Shown here: piece after piece, positions 1 through 5,167 of the stretch
Position numbering within the stretch: position 1 is the stretch's first letter
How the letters are laid out: each line of letters opens with the position of its first letter
DNA from: Vulcanimicrobiota bacterium
GTDB taxonomy: Bacteria > Eremiobacterota > Eremiobacteria > Baltobacterales > Baltobacteraceae
Reading direction: 5' to 3'
NCBI GenBank assembly: GCA_030042755.1
Contig: JASHZC010000100.1
Location: 1 to 5,167 of the forward strand
DNA: 5,167 bases
Translations under genes and position numbers: made by a program
Notes under the pieces: generated by a model
Database searches by the model: none
What the model was told of the DNA's origin: nothing
Seen by the model: only the letters and a program-made list of their open reading frames with translations

Positions 1-310
1 AGCCCGTCACGGTCAGCGTCACGCGCGCCGGTGCGACGCCGGCGTCGTTTGCAATTTGCACGTCGATATCGACGGCATCGCCCGAGCTATCGGTCACGTG
101 AAGCACGTCGTTTCCTATCCCCGCGCCCGCCGTTACGTCCAGCGTCCCCGTAACCGAATCGGCAACGGCACTCGCCAAACCGCGACTCGAGGCGACGGCA
201 AGCGTGCCGCGCGCTCCGTCAACGGCAACGATCGCGCGCTCGTATGGATGCAGCGCGAGGTTCGCAGGCTGCGCGGACAGCGCTGCGCCAAGCACGAGCG
301 CAGGGATCAT
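1..310 (-). CDS. Putative exported protein of unknown function, N-terminal fragment
   Basis: This reading frame starts at ATG 310-308 and stays open through 103 codons to the window edge, so the C-terminus is missing. The first ~14 residues (MIPALVLGAALSAQ) look like a short signal peptide with a possible cleavage site after LSA, although the n-region has no Lys or Arg, which is unusual. The mature part is rich in Val, Ala, Asp, Gly and Thr, with alternating hydrophobic stretches such as GTLDVTAGAG and VARVTLTVTG-like strands near residues 55-64 and 92-103. That suggests a beta-sandwich domain of an extracytoplasmic protein. I do not recognise a family. No ATG, GTG or TTG occurs in frame for at least 20 codons upstream, which supports this start, and no good Shine-Dalgarno sequence precedes it. 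Codon use (G/C-rich third positions) supports coding. It is divergent from mtnB, with 15 bp between the two start codons; a functional link to methionine salvage is not implied. Confidence 0.68.
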   Translation of the reverse strand, partial: MIPALVLGAALSAQPANLALHPYERAIVAVDGARGTLAVASSRGLASAVADSVTGTLDVTAGAGIGNDVLHVTDSSGDAVDIDVQIANDAGVAPARVTLTVTG

Positions 311-312
311 GT

Positions 313-318
313 TAGAAT
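313..318 (+). promoter_or_regulatory. Candidate -10 box for a leaderless mtnB transcript
   Basis: TAGAAT matches the bacterial -10 consensus at five of six bases and ends exactly 7 nt before the mtnB ATG at 326. The expected transcription start would fall at about 325-326, on or next to the start codon. No Shine-Dalgarno sequence sits at a useful distance; the nearest purine run, AGGGA at 302-306, is about 20 nt away. No clear TTGACA-like -35 is seen upstream. The leaderless reading is inference from spacing. Confidence 0.4.
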
Positions 319-325
319 CGTTGCC

Positions 326-943
326 ATGCTCGAGGTGGCCGTTCCCCCATCCATAGCCGAGGAACTCGCGGCAATCGGCCGTTTCGTCGCCGCGCGCGGT
401 TGGGTTCCGGCGACCAGCGGCAACTTTTCGTGCCGTATCGATAACGCGCACGCAGCGATTACACGCTCGGGAATCGATAAGGGGAACATCGGGCCCGCCG
501 AAATTATCGCGGTGCCGCTCGAAGGCGAATTGCCGGCGCACGTTTCGGCCGAAACGCCTCTGCACGTTGCCCGCTACCGACGCGATCCGGACGTCGGTGC
601 GATCCTGCACGTTCACACCGTCGCAGCCACGGTTCTCTCGCGGGCCGACGCAAGCCGAGGTTACGTGGAATTCGAGGGCTTCGAGATGCATAAAAGCCTG
701 CGCGGCGTGACCACTCACGAGAGCGTGGTGAGGCTGCCGGTTTTCGGCAACGACCAGGACACCCGCCGTCTTGCGGAGCGCATCGAAACCGCACTCGACG
801 ACGAGCCGGCGGTGCCTGGATACCTTCTATCGGGCCACGGGTTATATGCCTGGGGAACGACTATTGTCGATGCACAGCGCCATCTGGAGGGGCTAGAGTT
901 CTTGCTCCAGTGTTCGTTAGAGGAACGGAGACTACGTCCATGA
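326..943 (+). CDS. mtnB: Methylthioribulose-1-phosphate dehydratase MtnB
   Basis: This 205-residue class II aldolase/adducin-fold enzyme dehydrates 5-methylthioribulose-1-phosphate to 2,3-diketo-5-methylthiopentyl-1-phosphate in cytoplasmic methionine salvage. Visible family marks are the SGNFS phosphate loop (residues 31-35), ITRSGIDKG (45-53), SAETPLH (74-80), the HVH zinc ligands H95 and H97, GFEMHK with the likely catalytic E120, and GHGLYAWG with the third zinc ligand H171. The length matches the family (about 200-215). The frame stays open upstream to 56, but homology begins at ATG 326, and the extra part is antisense to the divergent exported-protein gene. The stop overlaps the mtnD start (ATGA). 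The sibling fold L-fuculose-phosphate aldolase is the main alternative, but the mtnD and mtnC neighbours make MtnB the clear choice. Confidence 0.93.
   Translation: MLEVAVPPSIAEELAAIGRFVAARGWVPATSGNFSCRIDNAHAAITRSGIDKGNIGPAEIIAVPLEGELPAHVSAETPLHVARYRRDPDVGAILHVHTVAATVLSRADASRGYVEFEGFEMHKSLRGVTTHESVVRLPVFGNDQDTRRLAERIETALDDEPAVPGYLLSGHGLYAWGTTIVDAQRHLEGLEFLLQCSLEERRLRP
921..930 (+). promoter_or_regulatory. Ribosome binding site of mtnD
   Basis: AGGAACGGAG lies inside the 3' end of mtnB. Its GGAG ends 9 nt before ATG 940, which favours that start over the in-frame GTG at 910. Confidence 0.6.
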
Positions 944-1497
944 CCACGACGATGACGAGTACGCTTCGCGTGTACGATGAGAAAAATCCGAGCGAATTGT
1001 TGCTCGAGACGACCGAGGCAGAGACCATTGCGGAATCGCTGCGCGGGATCGGCGTGCGTTTCGAGCGTTGGGCCGCCGACGCCCAGCTGCCCAGGGGTGC
1101 CGATCAGCAGACGGTGCTCGATGCGTATCGCAGTTCGATCGATCGATTGGTTGAAGAGTGCGGCTATCAGACGATGGACGTGATTCGTCTGGAACGCGGC
1201 ACCCCGAACACCGAGCCGATGCGAAAGAAGTTTCTTGACGAACATCAGCATTCAGAGGATGAAGTCCGCTTCTTCGTTGAGGGGCGCGGCGCGTTCTATC
1301 TTCACGCACGGGGTCGCGTCTATCAAATGATTTGCGTCAAGGGCGACCTGCTCAGCGTGCCGGCCGGAACGAAGCATTGGTTCGACATGGGTTCCGATCC
1401 GGAATTCACGGCAATTCGCCTGTTCAACAATCAGGAAGGTTGGGTCGCAAACTTCACCGGCGACACGATCGCCAGCGGTTTCCCGACGCTAGATTAA
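940..1497 (+). CDS. mtnD: Acireductone dioxygenase MtnD
   Basis: This 185-residue cupin enzyme oxidises the acireductone 1,2-dihydroxy-5-methylthiopent-1-en-3-one with O2. The Fe form gives formate and 4-methylthio-2-oxobutanoate (methionine precursor); the Ni form gives methylthiopropionate, formate and CO. The metal ligands are all present: H102, H104 and E108 in EHQHSEDEVRFF, and H146 in GTKHWFD. The sequence RFFVEGRGAFYLH (110-122) and the C-terminal RLFNNQEGWVANFTG (160-174) are typical of bacterial ARDs. The metal used cannot be read from sequence. The start at ATG 940 overlaps the mtnB stop by 4 bp and has a good RBS; ATG 952 is a possible alternative. The presence of this O2-dependent step implies an organism that meets oxygen. 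The mtnC start follows after 5 bp. Confidence 0.95.
   Translation: MTTTMTSTLRVYDEKNPSELLLETTEAETIAESLRGIGVRFERWAADAQLPRGADQQTVLDAYRSSIDRLVEECGYQTMDVIRLERGTPNTEPMRKKFLDEHQHSEDEVRFFVEGRGAFYLHARGRVYQMICVKGDLLSVPAGTKHWFDMGSDPEFTAIRLFNNQEGWVANFTGDTIASGFPTLD
1490..1495 (+). promoter_or_regulatory. Candidate -10 box for an internal leaderless mtnC transcript
   Basis: TAGATT overlaps the last codons of mtnD and ends 7 nt before the mtnC GTG at 1503. This is the same spacing as the TAGAAT box before mtnB. No Shine-Dalgarno sequence precedes this GTG. The box also encodes the Leu-Asp-stop end of MtnD, so chance is a real possibility. Confidence 0.25.
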
Positions 1498-1520
1498 CGC
1501 GCGTGCGCTTTCGCGCGCGT
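1497..1520 (+). promoter_or_regulatory. Potential hairpin over the mtnC start codon
   Basis: ACGCGCG (1497-1503) can pair with CGCGCGT (1514-1520) around a 10-nt loop. The stem begins at the last base of the mtnD stop codon and its left arm includes the first base of the mtnC GTG. In the polycistronic mRNA it could hide the start until a ribosome terminating on mtnD opens it, which would couple MtnC to MtnD synthesis. This is a structural reading only; GC-rich DNA forms such short stems often. Confidence 0.3.
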
Positions 1521-2198
1521 GCCGCGCTGATCGATATCGAGGGGACGGTCGGCTCGATCGCCTTCGTACGCGACGTGCTGTTTCCGTACGCATCGGAGCG
1601 GATGGACGAGTACGTCCTCGCGCATCGCGACGACCCGGCCGTCCAAGCGATTCTCGACGACACTGCGCGCGAATCCGGCGCGAACCGTGCGGATATTTCG
1701 GCGCTGCTTGCGGCATTGCACGACTGGTCCGATCGCGACGTCAAGACGACGCCGCTGAAAACGCTCCAGGGATTTATCTGGGTCGAGGGCTTCGAGACCA
1801 GCGGCATTCGCGGCCATCTCTACTCCGATGCGATCGACGCTCTGCACCGCTTTCACGACGGCGGCGTCGCGCTGTACGTCTATTCTTCCGGCTCGGTCCC
1901 GGCGCAGAAGCTCCTGTTCGCGCATAGTGTTGCCGGCGATCTCCTTCCACTCTTTTCAGGTTTTTACGACACGACGATTGGCGGAAAGCGCGAGGCGACG
2001 TCGTACGCGCGCATCATCGAAGAGATCGGCGTTCCGCCGAACGAGGTCATCTTCTTCTCCGATAACCAAGCCGAGCTCGACGCCGCTCGCGAAGCCGGCG
2101 TACAAACCGTTCAATTGGCTCGTCCCGAAGACGAAACGGAGCCGTCGACACGCCATGCGTGCGTGGAGAATTTCACAGAAATTGAGGTTACGCGGTGA
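1503..2198 (+). CDS. mtnC: Enolase-phosphatase E1, MtnC
   Basis: This 231-residue HAD-superfamily enzyme first enolises 2,3-diketo-5-methylthiopentyl-1-phosphate and then dephosphorylates it to the acireductone used by MtnD. HAD motif I is DIEGTVGSIAF with nucleophile D11 and E13, the DxE variant characteristic of E1. The family segment KTLQGFIWVEGF is at 86-97. Motif II is YVYSSGS (125-131), motif III is the Lys of GGKREA (K162), and motif IV is FFSDNQAEL with D187. The length agrees with bacterial MtnC (about 225-230). I chose GTG 1503 because DIEGT should sit about ten residues from the N-terminus; the frame is open further upstream, but that part overlaps mtnD. No Shine-Dalgarno is visible, so translation is probably coupled to mtnD. 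The TGA stop overlaps the next gene's GTG. Confidence 0.94.
   Translation: MRFRARAALIDIEGTVGSIAFVRDVLFPYASERMDEYVLAHRDDPAVQAILDDTARESGANRADISALLAALHDWSDRDVKTTPLKTLQGFIWVEGFETSGIRGHLYSDAIDALHRFHDGGVALYVYSSGSVPAQKLLFAHSVAGDLLPLFSGFYDTTIGGKREATSYARIIEEIGVPPNEVIFFSDNQAELDAAREAGVQTVQLARPEDETEPSTRHACVENFTEIEVTR
2184..2187 (+). promoter_or_regulatory. Ribosome binding site of the MaoC-like gene
   Basis: GAGG in the 3' end of mtnC is 7 nt from GTG 2195. It supports the GTG start that shares GTGA with the mtnC stop. Confidence 0.6.
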
Positions 2199-2653
2199 AT
2201 TCGGCGCAGTTGTACTACGAGGACTTTGTAATCGGCGACGGCTACGTTACGTCGCCATACTTTCTTTCCGAGGAAGAAAGCCTGACGTTTGCGCGCGCGT
2301 ACGATCCGCAGTCGTTTCATCTCGACGCGAAGGCGGCGGAATCGAGCTTTTTTCGGAGGCTGGTCAGCAGCGGATGGCAGACGGCCGCGATCACGATGCG
2401 GCTCATCGTCGATCACGGTACCTTGCGCGAGTCCGGCGTGATTGGAACCGGTATCGACGAGCTGAGATGGCTGGCTCCCGTCGTACCGGGAGACACGTTG
2501 CGCGTCCGCAGTAGAATCATCGAGAAGGCGCCCTGGCCCGGCGGAAAGCGACGCGGCATCGTGCGTTTTCGAGTCGAAACGATCAATCAGGACGACGTCG
2601 TCGTCATGTCGCAGATCGCCAACTGCATCGTACCGATGCGCGGCGAGCCATAA
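2195..2653 (+). CDS. MaoC-like hot-dog acyl dehydratase
   Basis: This 152-residue single hot-dog protein resembles MaoC/NodN-type (R)-specific enoyl-CoA hydratases. The active-site pattern is clear: AYDPQSFHLD carries the Asp/His pair D37 and H42 in D-x4-H spacing. It is followed by the family's SSGWQTAAITMRL helix (58-70), the IDELRWLAPVVPGDTL strand and turn (87-102), and a C-terminal VVMSQIANCIV strand (135-146). Known members hydrate or dehydrate acyl thioesters of CoA or ACP; the substrate here cannot be read from sequence. The GTG start overlaps the mtnC stop by 4 bp and has its own RBS, so it is the last gene of the mtnBDC operon. MaoC proteins are not part of the textbook methionine salvage pathway. 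A side reaction on a methylthio-acyl-CoA is conceivable; simple hitch-hiking in the operon is equally possible. Confidence 0.87.
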   Translation: MNSAQLYYEDFVIGDGYVTSPYFLSEEESLTFARAYDPQSFHLDAKAAESSFFRRLVSSGWQTAAITMRLIVDHGTLRESGVIGTGIDELRWLAPVVPGDTLRVRSRIIEKAPWPGGKRRGIVRFRVETINQDDVVVMSQIANCIVPMRGEP

Positions 2654-2660
2654 CGATCGG

Positions 2661-3401
2661 TCAAATCGGCATGCCGCGAGAAAACACGAAGACGTAGAGC
2701 GCTACCAGCGCAACGTACAGTGAAATCGCGGCCGGCTCGATCCGGATCGGGGCGTCTTCTCGGCGTTGGGTAGGTAGAGCACCGCCCGCATACATCGCCG
2801 ACACGACGATGTCGATACTTCCTAGGCTCGCAAACGCTCCGAGTGCAACGATCACAAGACGGCCACCGATGCCGGCCACCGCGGAGAGCGCGACGCCAGC
2901 GAGGAGCGGCATGTAGAAAACCCCAATGACGAATCGGCGGCGGTCGCGTTTGGTTTCCAGCGCGATTCCGCGCGGTGCGAGAGCGAACATGGTCGTCGCT
3001 GCCAGTCGCCCGAGTGCAACGACGGCGACGATACCGACGACGCAGACCGCGTAGCGAACCCACAATGGCCAGTGTAAGATGGCGGCAAACCGCGCCGTGT
3101 CGCCGGCGCTTAGCCACGGCGTCACTACCAGGTAGTTGACGAACTCCATGATGCCGCCCCACCCAAGCCAAAATAGAAACAGCCGCCAAAAGCTATAGTG
3201 CGCACGTTGCCGGTGGTACAACGCCAAGAAGATACCCCCGAGAACGAGGCTTGCGATGGGACCGGCGGCGAGAATCAGCAGCGTTTGTGTAGCGGTTCCC
3301 GTAGGATTGTCTTCGTAGAATGCGTAGATCCGTGGCGCGAACCCGAATGCTTGCGCGACGATGCCGTGACCGGCTTCGTGAAGCGCAGCCGTTACGAGCA
3401 C
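2661..3401 (-). CDS. M50-type integral membrane zinc metalloprotease
   Basis: From GTG 3401 this is a 246-residue, highly hydrophobic protein with about six membrane segments (near residues 38-60, 71-95, 111-130, 157-178, 181-204 and 224-241). The zinc motif HEAGH is at 8-12, with E9 as the catalytic base. LAAGPIA (44-50) is the conserved loop following it, and the NYLVVTPWLSAGD segment (89-101) offers D101 as a plausible third zinc ligand in place of the classic NPxxxDG motif. This fits a divergent M50/site-2-protease relative that would cut substrates within the membrane; no substrate is suggested. No PDZ or CBS domain is present. The canonical GTG start leaves the HEAGH motif without its usual preceding membrane helix, so a start further upstream is likely (see 3402-3464). 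It is last in the clpC-reductase operon and converges on the MaoC-like gene 7 bp away. A non-catalytic M50-like protein remains possible. Confidence 0.8.
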   Translation of the reverse strand: MLVTAALHEAGHGIVAQAFGFAPRIYAFYEDNPTGTATQTLLILAAGPIASLVLGGIFLALYHRQRAHYSFWRLFLFWLGWGGIMEFVNYLVVTPWLSAGDTARFAAILHWPLWVRYAVCVVGIVAVVALGRLAATTMFALAPRGIALETKRDRRRFVIGVFYMPLLAGVALSAVAGIGGRLVIVALGAFASLGSIDIVVSAMYAGGALPTQRREDAPIRIEPAAISLYVALVALYVFVFSRGMPI

Positions 3402-3464
3402 GGCTGACGCGAACGCAAGCGCCGAATTGACGAAAAGCGCGCGCGATGTCGTCGTGGCGATCAG
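3402..3464 (-). other. Probable N-terminal extension of the M50 gene from a CTG start
   Basis: The frame continues 21 codons upstream of GTG 3401 to CTG 3464-3462, which overlaps the reductase TGA as CTGA. The added residues include ALFVNSALAFASAVLV, which completes a hydrophobic helix running into HEAGH, as in M50 proteases. The full product would be 267 residues with HEAGH at 29-33. No ATG, GTG or TTG lies in this stretch and no clear RBS is visible, so expression would rely on coupling to the reductase gene. Confidence 0.5.
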
Positions 3465-4459
3465 CCGCGTTCGCTGTCGAGCACGGCCATCTGCGCCTCG
3501 GCATAGCGAGCGCCGGCGATGGCGTCGTGCGCGGCCATGTCATCGATCTCGCGCAGGTCTTCGTCACTCAACTCCACGTTGAGCGAGGCCAGAGATTCGT
3601 CGAGGCGCGCGAGGCGGCGCGCTCCGACGAGCGGCACGATGTCATCTCCGCGCGATAGCACCCAAGCAATTGCAAGCTGCGCAGGCGTGATGTTGCGACG
3701 TTCCGCAATGCCGCGCAAACGCTCTACGAGCGCCAGGTTCCGGTCCAGATTCTCGGCAGAAAATCGCGGTCCGTGAGCTCGGAAGTCCCCGGGCCCGACT
3801 CCTCGATCCCTGTTCCAGTGACCGCTGATCAATCCGCGTGAAAGTACGCCATACGCGGTGATGCCGATTCCGAGTTCCCGCGCCGCCGGAAGAATCTGCG
3901 CTTCGATTCCGCGCGTGACGATGGAGTATTCGATCTGCAAGTCGGCGATGGGATGAACGGCATTCGCTCGACGAAGCGTTTGCGCGCCGGCCTCGGAGAG
4001 ACCGATGTAGCGCACGTACCCTCGACGAACCATTTCCGCGATCGCACCGACCGTCTCTTCGATCGGTACGTTGGTATCGACACGCCCCGGGCGATAGATA
4101 TCGACGTAGTCCGTATTCAAGCGGCGCAGCGTGTATGCAAGCGATGTTTTTACCGCTTGCGGCCGGGCGTCATAACCAAGCCAAGATCCATCGGGTCCGC
4201 GGTGCGCGCCGAACTTCACGCTGATGACGACGTCCTCTCGGCGCCGTCCACGCAATGCCTCGGCGATGAGCAGCTCGTTGTGTCCCATCCCGTAGTAGTC
4301 GCCGGTGTCGAGCAGCGTGACGCCGCCGTCGAGCGCGCGCGAAATTGTCGCGAGACTCTCGCTACGATCGGCGGGACCGTACATGTCGGACATTCCCATG
4401 CAGCCGAGGCCAATCGCACCAACGATCGGCCCCTGCTTGCCGAGCTGTCGCTGTTTCAC
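3461..4459 (-). CDS. Aldo/keto reductase with Gly at the catalytic His position
   Basis: This complete 332-residue (alpha/beta)8 aldo/keto reductase resembles the YajO/AKR13-type group. The N-terminus (GAIGLGCMGMSDMYGP) is canonical. Of the catalytic tetrad, D51 and Y56 (in DTGDYYG) and K82 (in VISVKFG) are present. The usual His of the YxQHRVD segment is replaced: the sequence reads IYRPGRVD, with Gly at 125. The NADPH site is visible as PLVGARRLARLDE (276-288). The family reduces aldehydes and ketones with NADPH; loss of this His usually weakens reductase activity or shifts the reaction, and the substrate is unknown. I recall relatives with YRPAR at this place, so this looks like a subfamily trait rather than a local defect. 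The GTG start lies 3 bp after the clpC stop with no RBS, implying translational coupling. Confidence 0.92.
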   Translation of the reverse strand: MKQRQLGKQGPIVGAIGLGCMGMSDMYGPADRSESLATISRALDGGVTLLDTGDYYGMGHNELLIAEALRGRRREDVVISVKFGAHRGPDGSWLGYDARPQAVKTSLAYTLRRLNTDYVDIYRPGRVDTNVPIEETVGAIAEMVRRGYVRYIGLSEAGAQTLRRANAVHPIADLQIEYSIVTRGIEAQILPAARELGIGITAYGVLSRGLISGHWNRDRGVGPGDFRAHGPRFSAENLDRNLALVERLRGIAERRNITPAQLAIAWVLSRGDDIVPLVGARRLARLDESLASLNVELSDEDLREIDDMAAHDAIAGARYAEAQMAVLDSERG

Positions 4460-4462
4460 GTT

Positions 4463-5167
4463 TTAGGCGTGGGCGGGTTCGTTCGGCTCCGCGGGAAGTT
4501 CGATCGACGGGATCTTCGAGAACGTAAGCTTCTCCGGATCGCTCGAGTCGACATCGGCTAAGACGTGATCGCCGGCAACGAACGTTCCCTTGAGCATCTC
4601 TTCAGCGAGCTCGTCTTCAACGTTGCGCTGAATCGCGCGGCGCAGAGGACGCGCGCCGAACTGCGGATCCCAGCCCTTCTTTGCAAGCAGTGACTTCGCC
4701 GCCTCCGTGACCTTGAGATGCATATCTTGCGCCTTGACTTCGCGCAGTACTTTCTCGAGCTCGAGGCCGACGATCTGCTCGATCTGCTCCCGGCTGAGTT
4801 GGTGGAATACGACAACTTCGTCGACGCGGTTGAGGAACTCGGGCCGGAACGTGTGCTTGATCTCTTCAAGCACCTTGTTTTTCATCCGCTCGTAGCCCTT
4901 TTGCTCGTCTTCTTCGGTGCCTTTCTGCGGACGGAATCCGATGTCGGTCGTCGTCTGCATGCCGGCGGCGCCGACGTTCGACGTCATGATGATGACGGTG
5001 TTCTTGAAGTCGACTTGGCGACCCTGAGAATCGGTCAATCGTCCGTCGTCGAGCACTTGCAACAGCAAGTTGAACACGTCCGGATGCGCCTTTTCGATCT
5101 CGTCGAGAAGCACGACCGAATACGGGCGGCGTCGCACGGCTTCGGTAAGCTGACCGCCTTCTTCGTA
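4463..5167 (-). CDS. clpC: ATP-dependent Clp protease ATPase subunit ClpC, C-terminal part
   Basis: The last 234 residues of a Hsp100/Clp AAA+ unfoldase are visible; the rest lies beyond the window. They cover the second AAA+ module: Walker B VVLLDE (18-23 of the visible part), sensor 1 TSN with N64, the arginine finger R114 in FRPEFLNRVDE, and sensor 2 R173 in GARPLRR, followed by the D2 small domain. The tripeptide IGF at 76-78 sits where ClpP-partner unfoldases carry their ClpP-docking loop. This favours ClpC over ClpB, which lacks this loop. The protein would unfold substrates and feed them to the ClpP peptidase in the cytoplasm. The C-terminus ends in a short acidic, Pro-rich tail (PAEPNEPAHA). 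The aldo/keto reductase start follows after 3 bp. Confidence 0.95.
   Translation of the reverse strand, partial: YEEGGQLTEAVRRRPYSVVLLDEIEKAHPDVFNLLLQVLDDGRLTDSQGRQVDFKNTVIIMTSNVGAAGMQTTTDIGFRPQKGTEEDEQKGYERMKNKVLEEIKHTFRPEFLNRVDEVVVFHQLSREQIEQIVGLELEKVLREVKAQDMHLKVTEAAKSLLAKKGWDPQFGARPLRRAIQRNVEDELAEEMLKGTFVAGDHVLADVDSSDPEKLTFSKIPSIELPAEPNEPAHA

Noticed and set aside
56..325. In-frame upstream extension of mtnB
   Set aside because: It resembles no part of the MtnB family, is Arg-rich as expected of an antisense frame, and overlaps the divergent exported-protein gene. ATG 326 gives the family length.
910..939. GTG 910 as the mtnD start
   Set aside because: It lies well inside mtnB. ATG 940 has a good RBS and the common ATGA overlap.
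715..1251. 178-codon minus-strand frame across mtnB/mtnD
   Set aside because: It is antisense to two well-recognised genes, Arg/Ser-rich and without recognisable motifs; long shadow frames are common in GC-rich DNA.
1332..1502. Upstream extension of mtnC inside mtnD
   Set aside because: It is a shifted frame of mtnD with no MtnC homology; DIEGT should be near the N-terminus.
2591..2602. Perfect palindrome GACGACGTCGTC
   Set aside because: It falls inside the MaoC-like gene, encodes Asp-Asp-Val-Val and is well explained by codon choice; there is no second copy or operator context.
2667..2676. Palindrome CGGCATGCCG just inside the M50 3' end, as a terminator
   Set aside because: It has no loop and no following T-tract on either strand.
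2587..3189. 200-codon minus-strand frame within the M50 gene
   Set aside because: It is a frame-shifted, Arg-rich shadow of the membrane protease, which has clear motifs in its own frame.
3953..4561. 202-codon plus-strand frame opposite the aldo/keto reductase
   Set aside because: It is antisense to a full-length conserved enzyme and shows no recognisable domain.
4463..5167. ClpB disaggregase instead of ClpC
   Set aside because: The IGF tripeptide at the ClpP-docking loop position favours a ClpP-partner unfoldase.

Overview
The window is a GC-rich, almost gapless stretch of bacterial chromosome with seven protein genes. The strong G/C preference at third codon positions, frequent GTG starts, 4-bp start/stop overlaps and a ClpC-type Clp ATPase fit a free-living, aerobic, high-GC bacterium. 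The dense divergent/convergent layout and two possible leaderless starts would suit lineages such as Eremiobacterota or related terrestrial phyla. That placement is a guess; no marker gene here settles it.

Left edge (1-310, minus strand): the N-terminal part of an unrecognised, apparently exported protein that runs off the window. Its ATG lies only 15 bp from the ATG of the divergent mtnB.

Plus-strand operon (326-2653): mtnB, mtnD, mtnC and a MaoC-type hot-dog dehydratase, joined by an ATGA overlap, a 5-bp gap and a GTGA overlap. The first three are the consecutive lower steps of the methionine salvage (methylthioadenosine) pathway. MtnB dehydrates methylthioribulose-1-phosphate, MtnC enolises and dephosphorylates the product to the acireductone, and MtnD oxidises it with O2 to 4-methylthio-2-oxobutanoate, the direct precursor of methionine. 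The upper steps (MTA phosphorylase or nucleosidase, MtnA) and the final aminotransferase are not in the window. The MaoC-like protein is not a standard member of the pathway, and its tight coupling is the main functional puzzle.

Minus-strand operon (5167 down to 2661): the C-terminal third of clpC, then after 3 bp an aldo/keto reductase whose catalytic His position is Gly, then an M50-type membrane metalloprotease that probably starts at a non-canonical CTG overlapping the reductase stop codon. The two operons converge with only 7 bp between their stop codons and no visible terminator.

I see no RNA gene, mobile element, CRISPR array or long repeat, and no evidence of an unknown defence or mobile system. 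The points worth a second look are the coupled MaoC gene, the His-less reductase, the M50 start, and two TAGAAT/TAGATT boxes placed exactly 7 nt before start codons.
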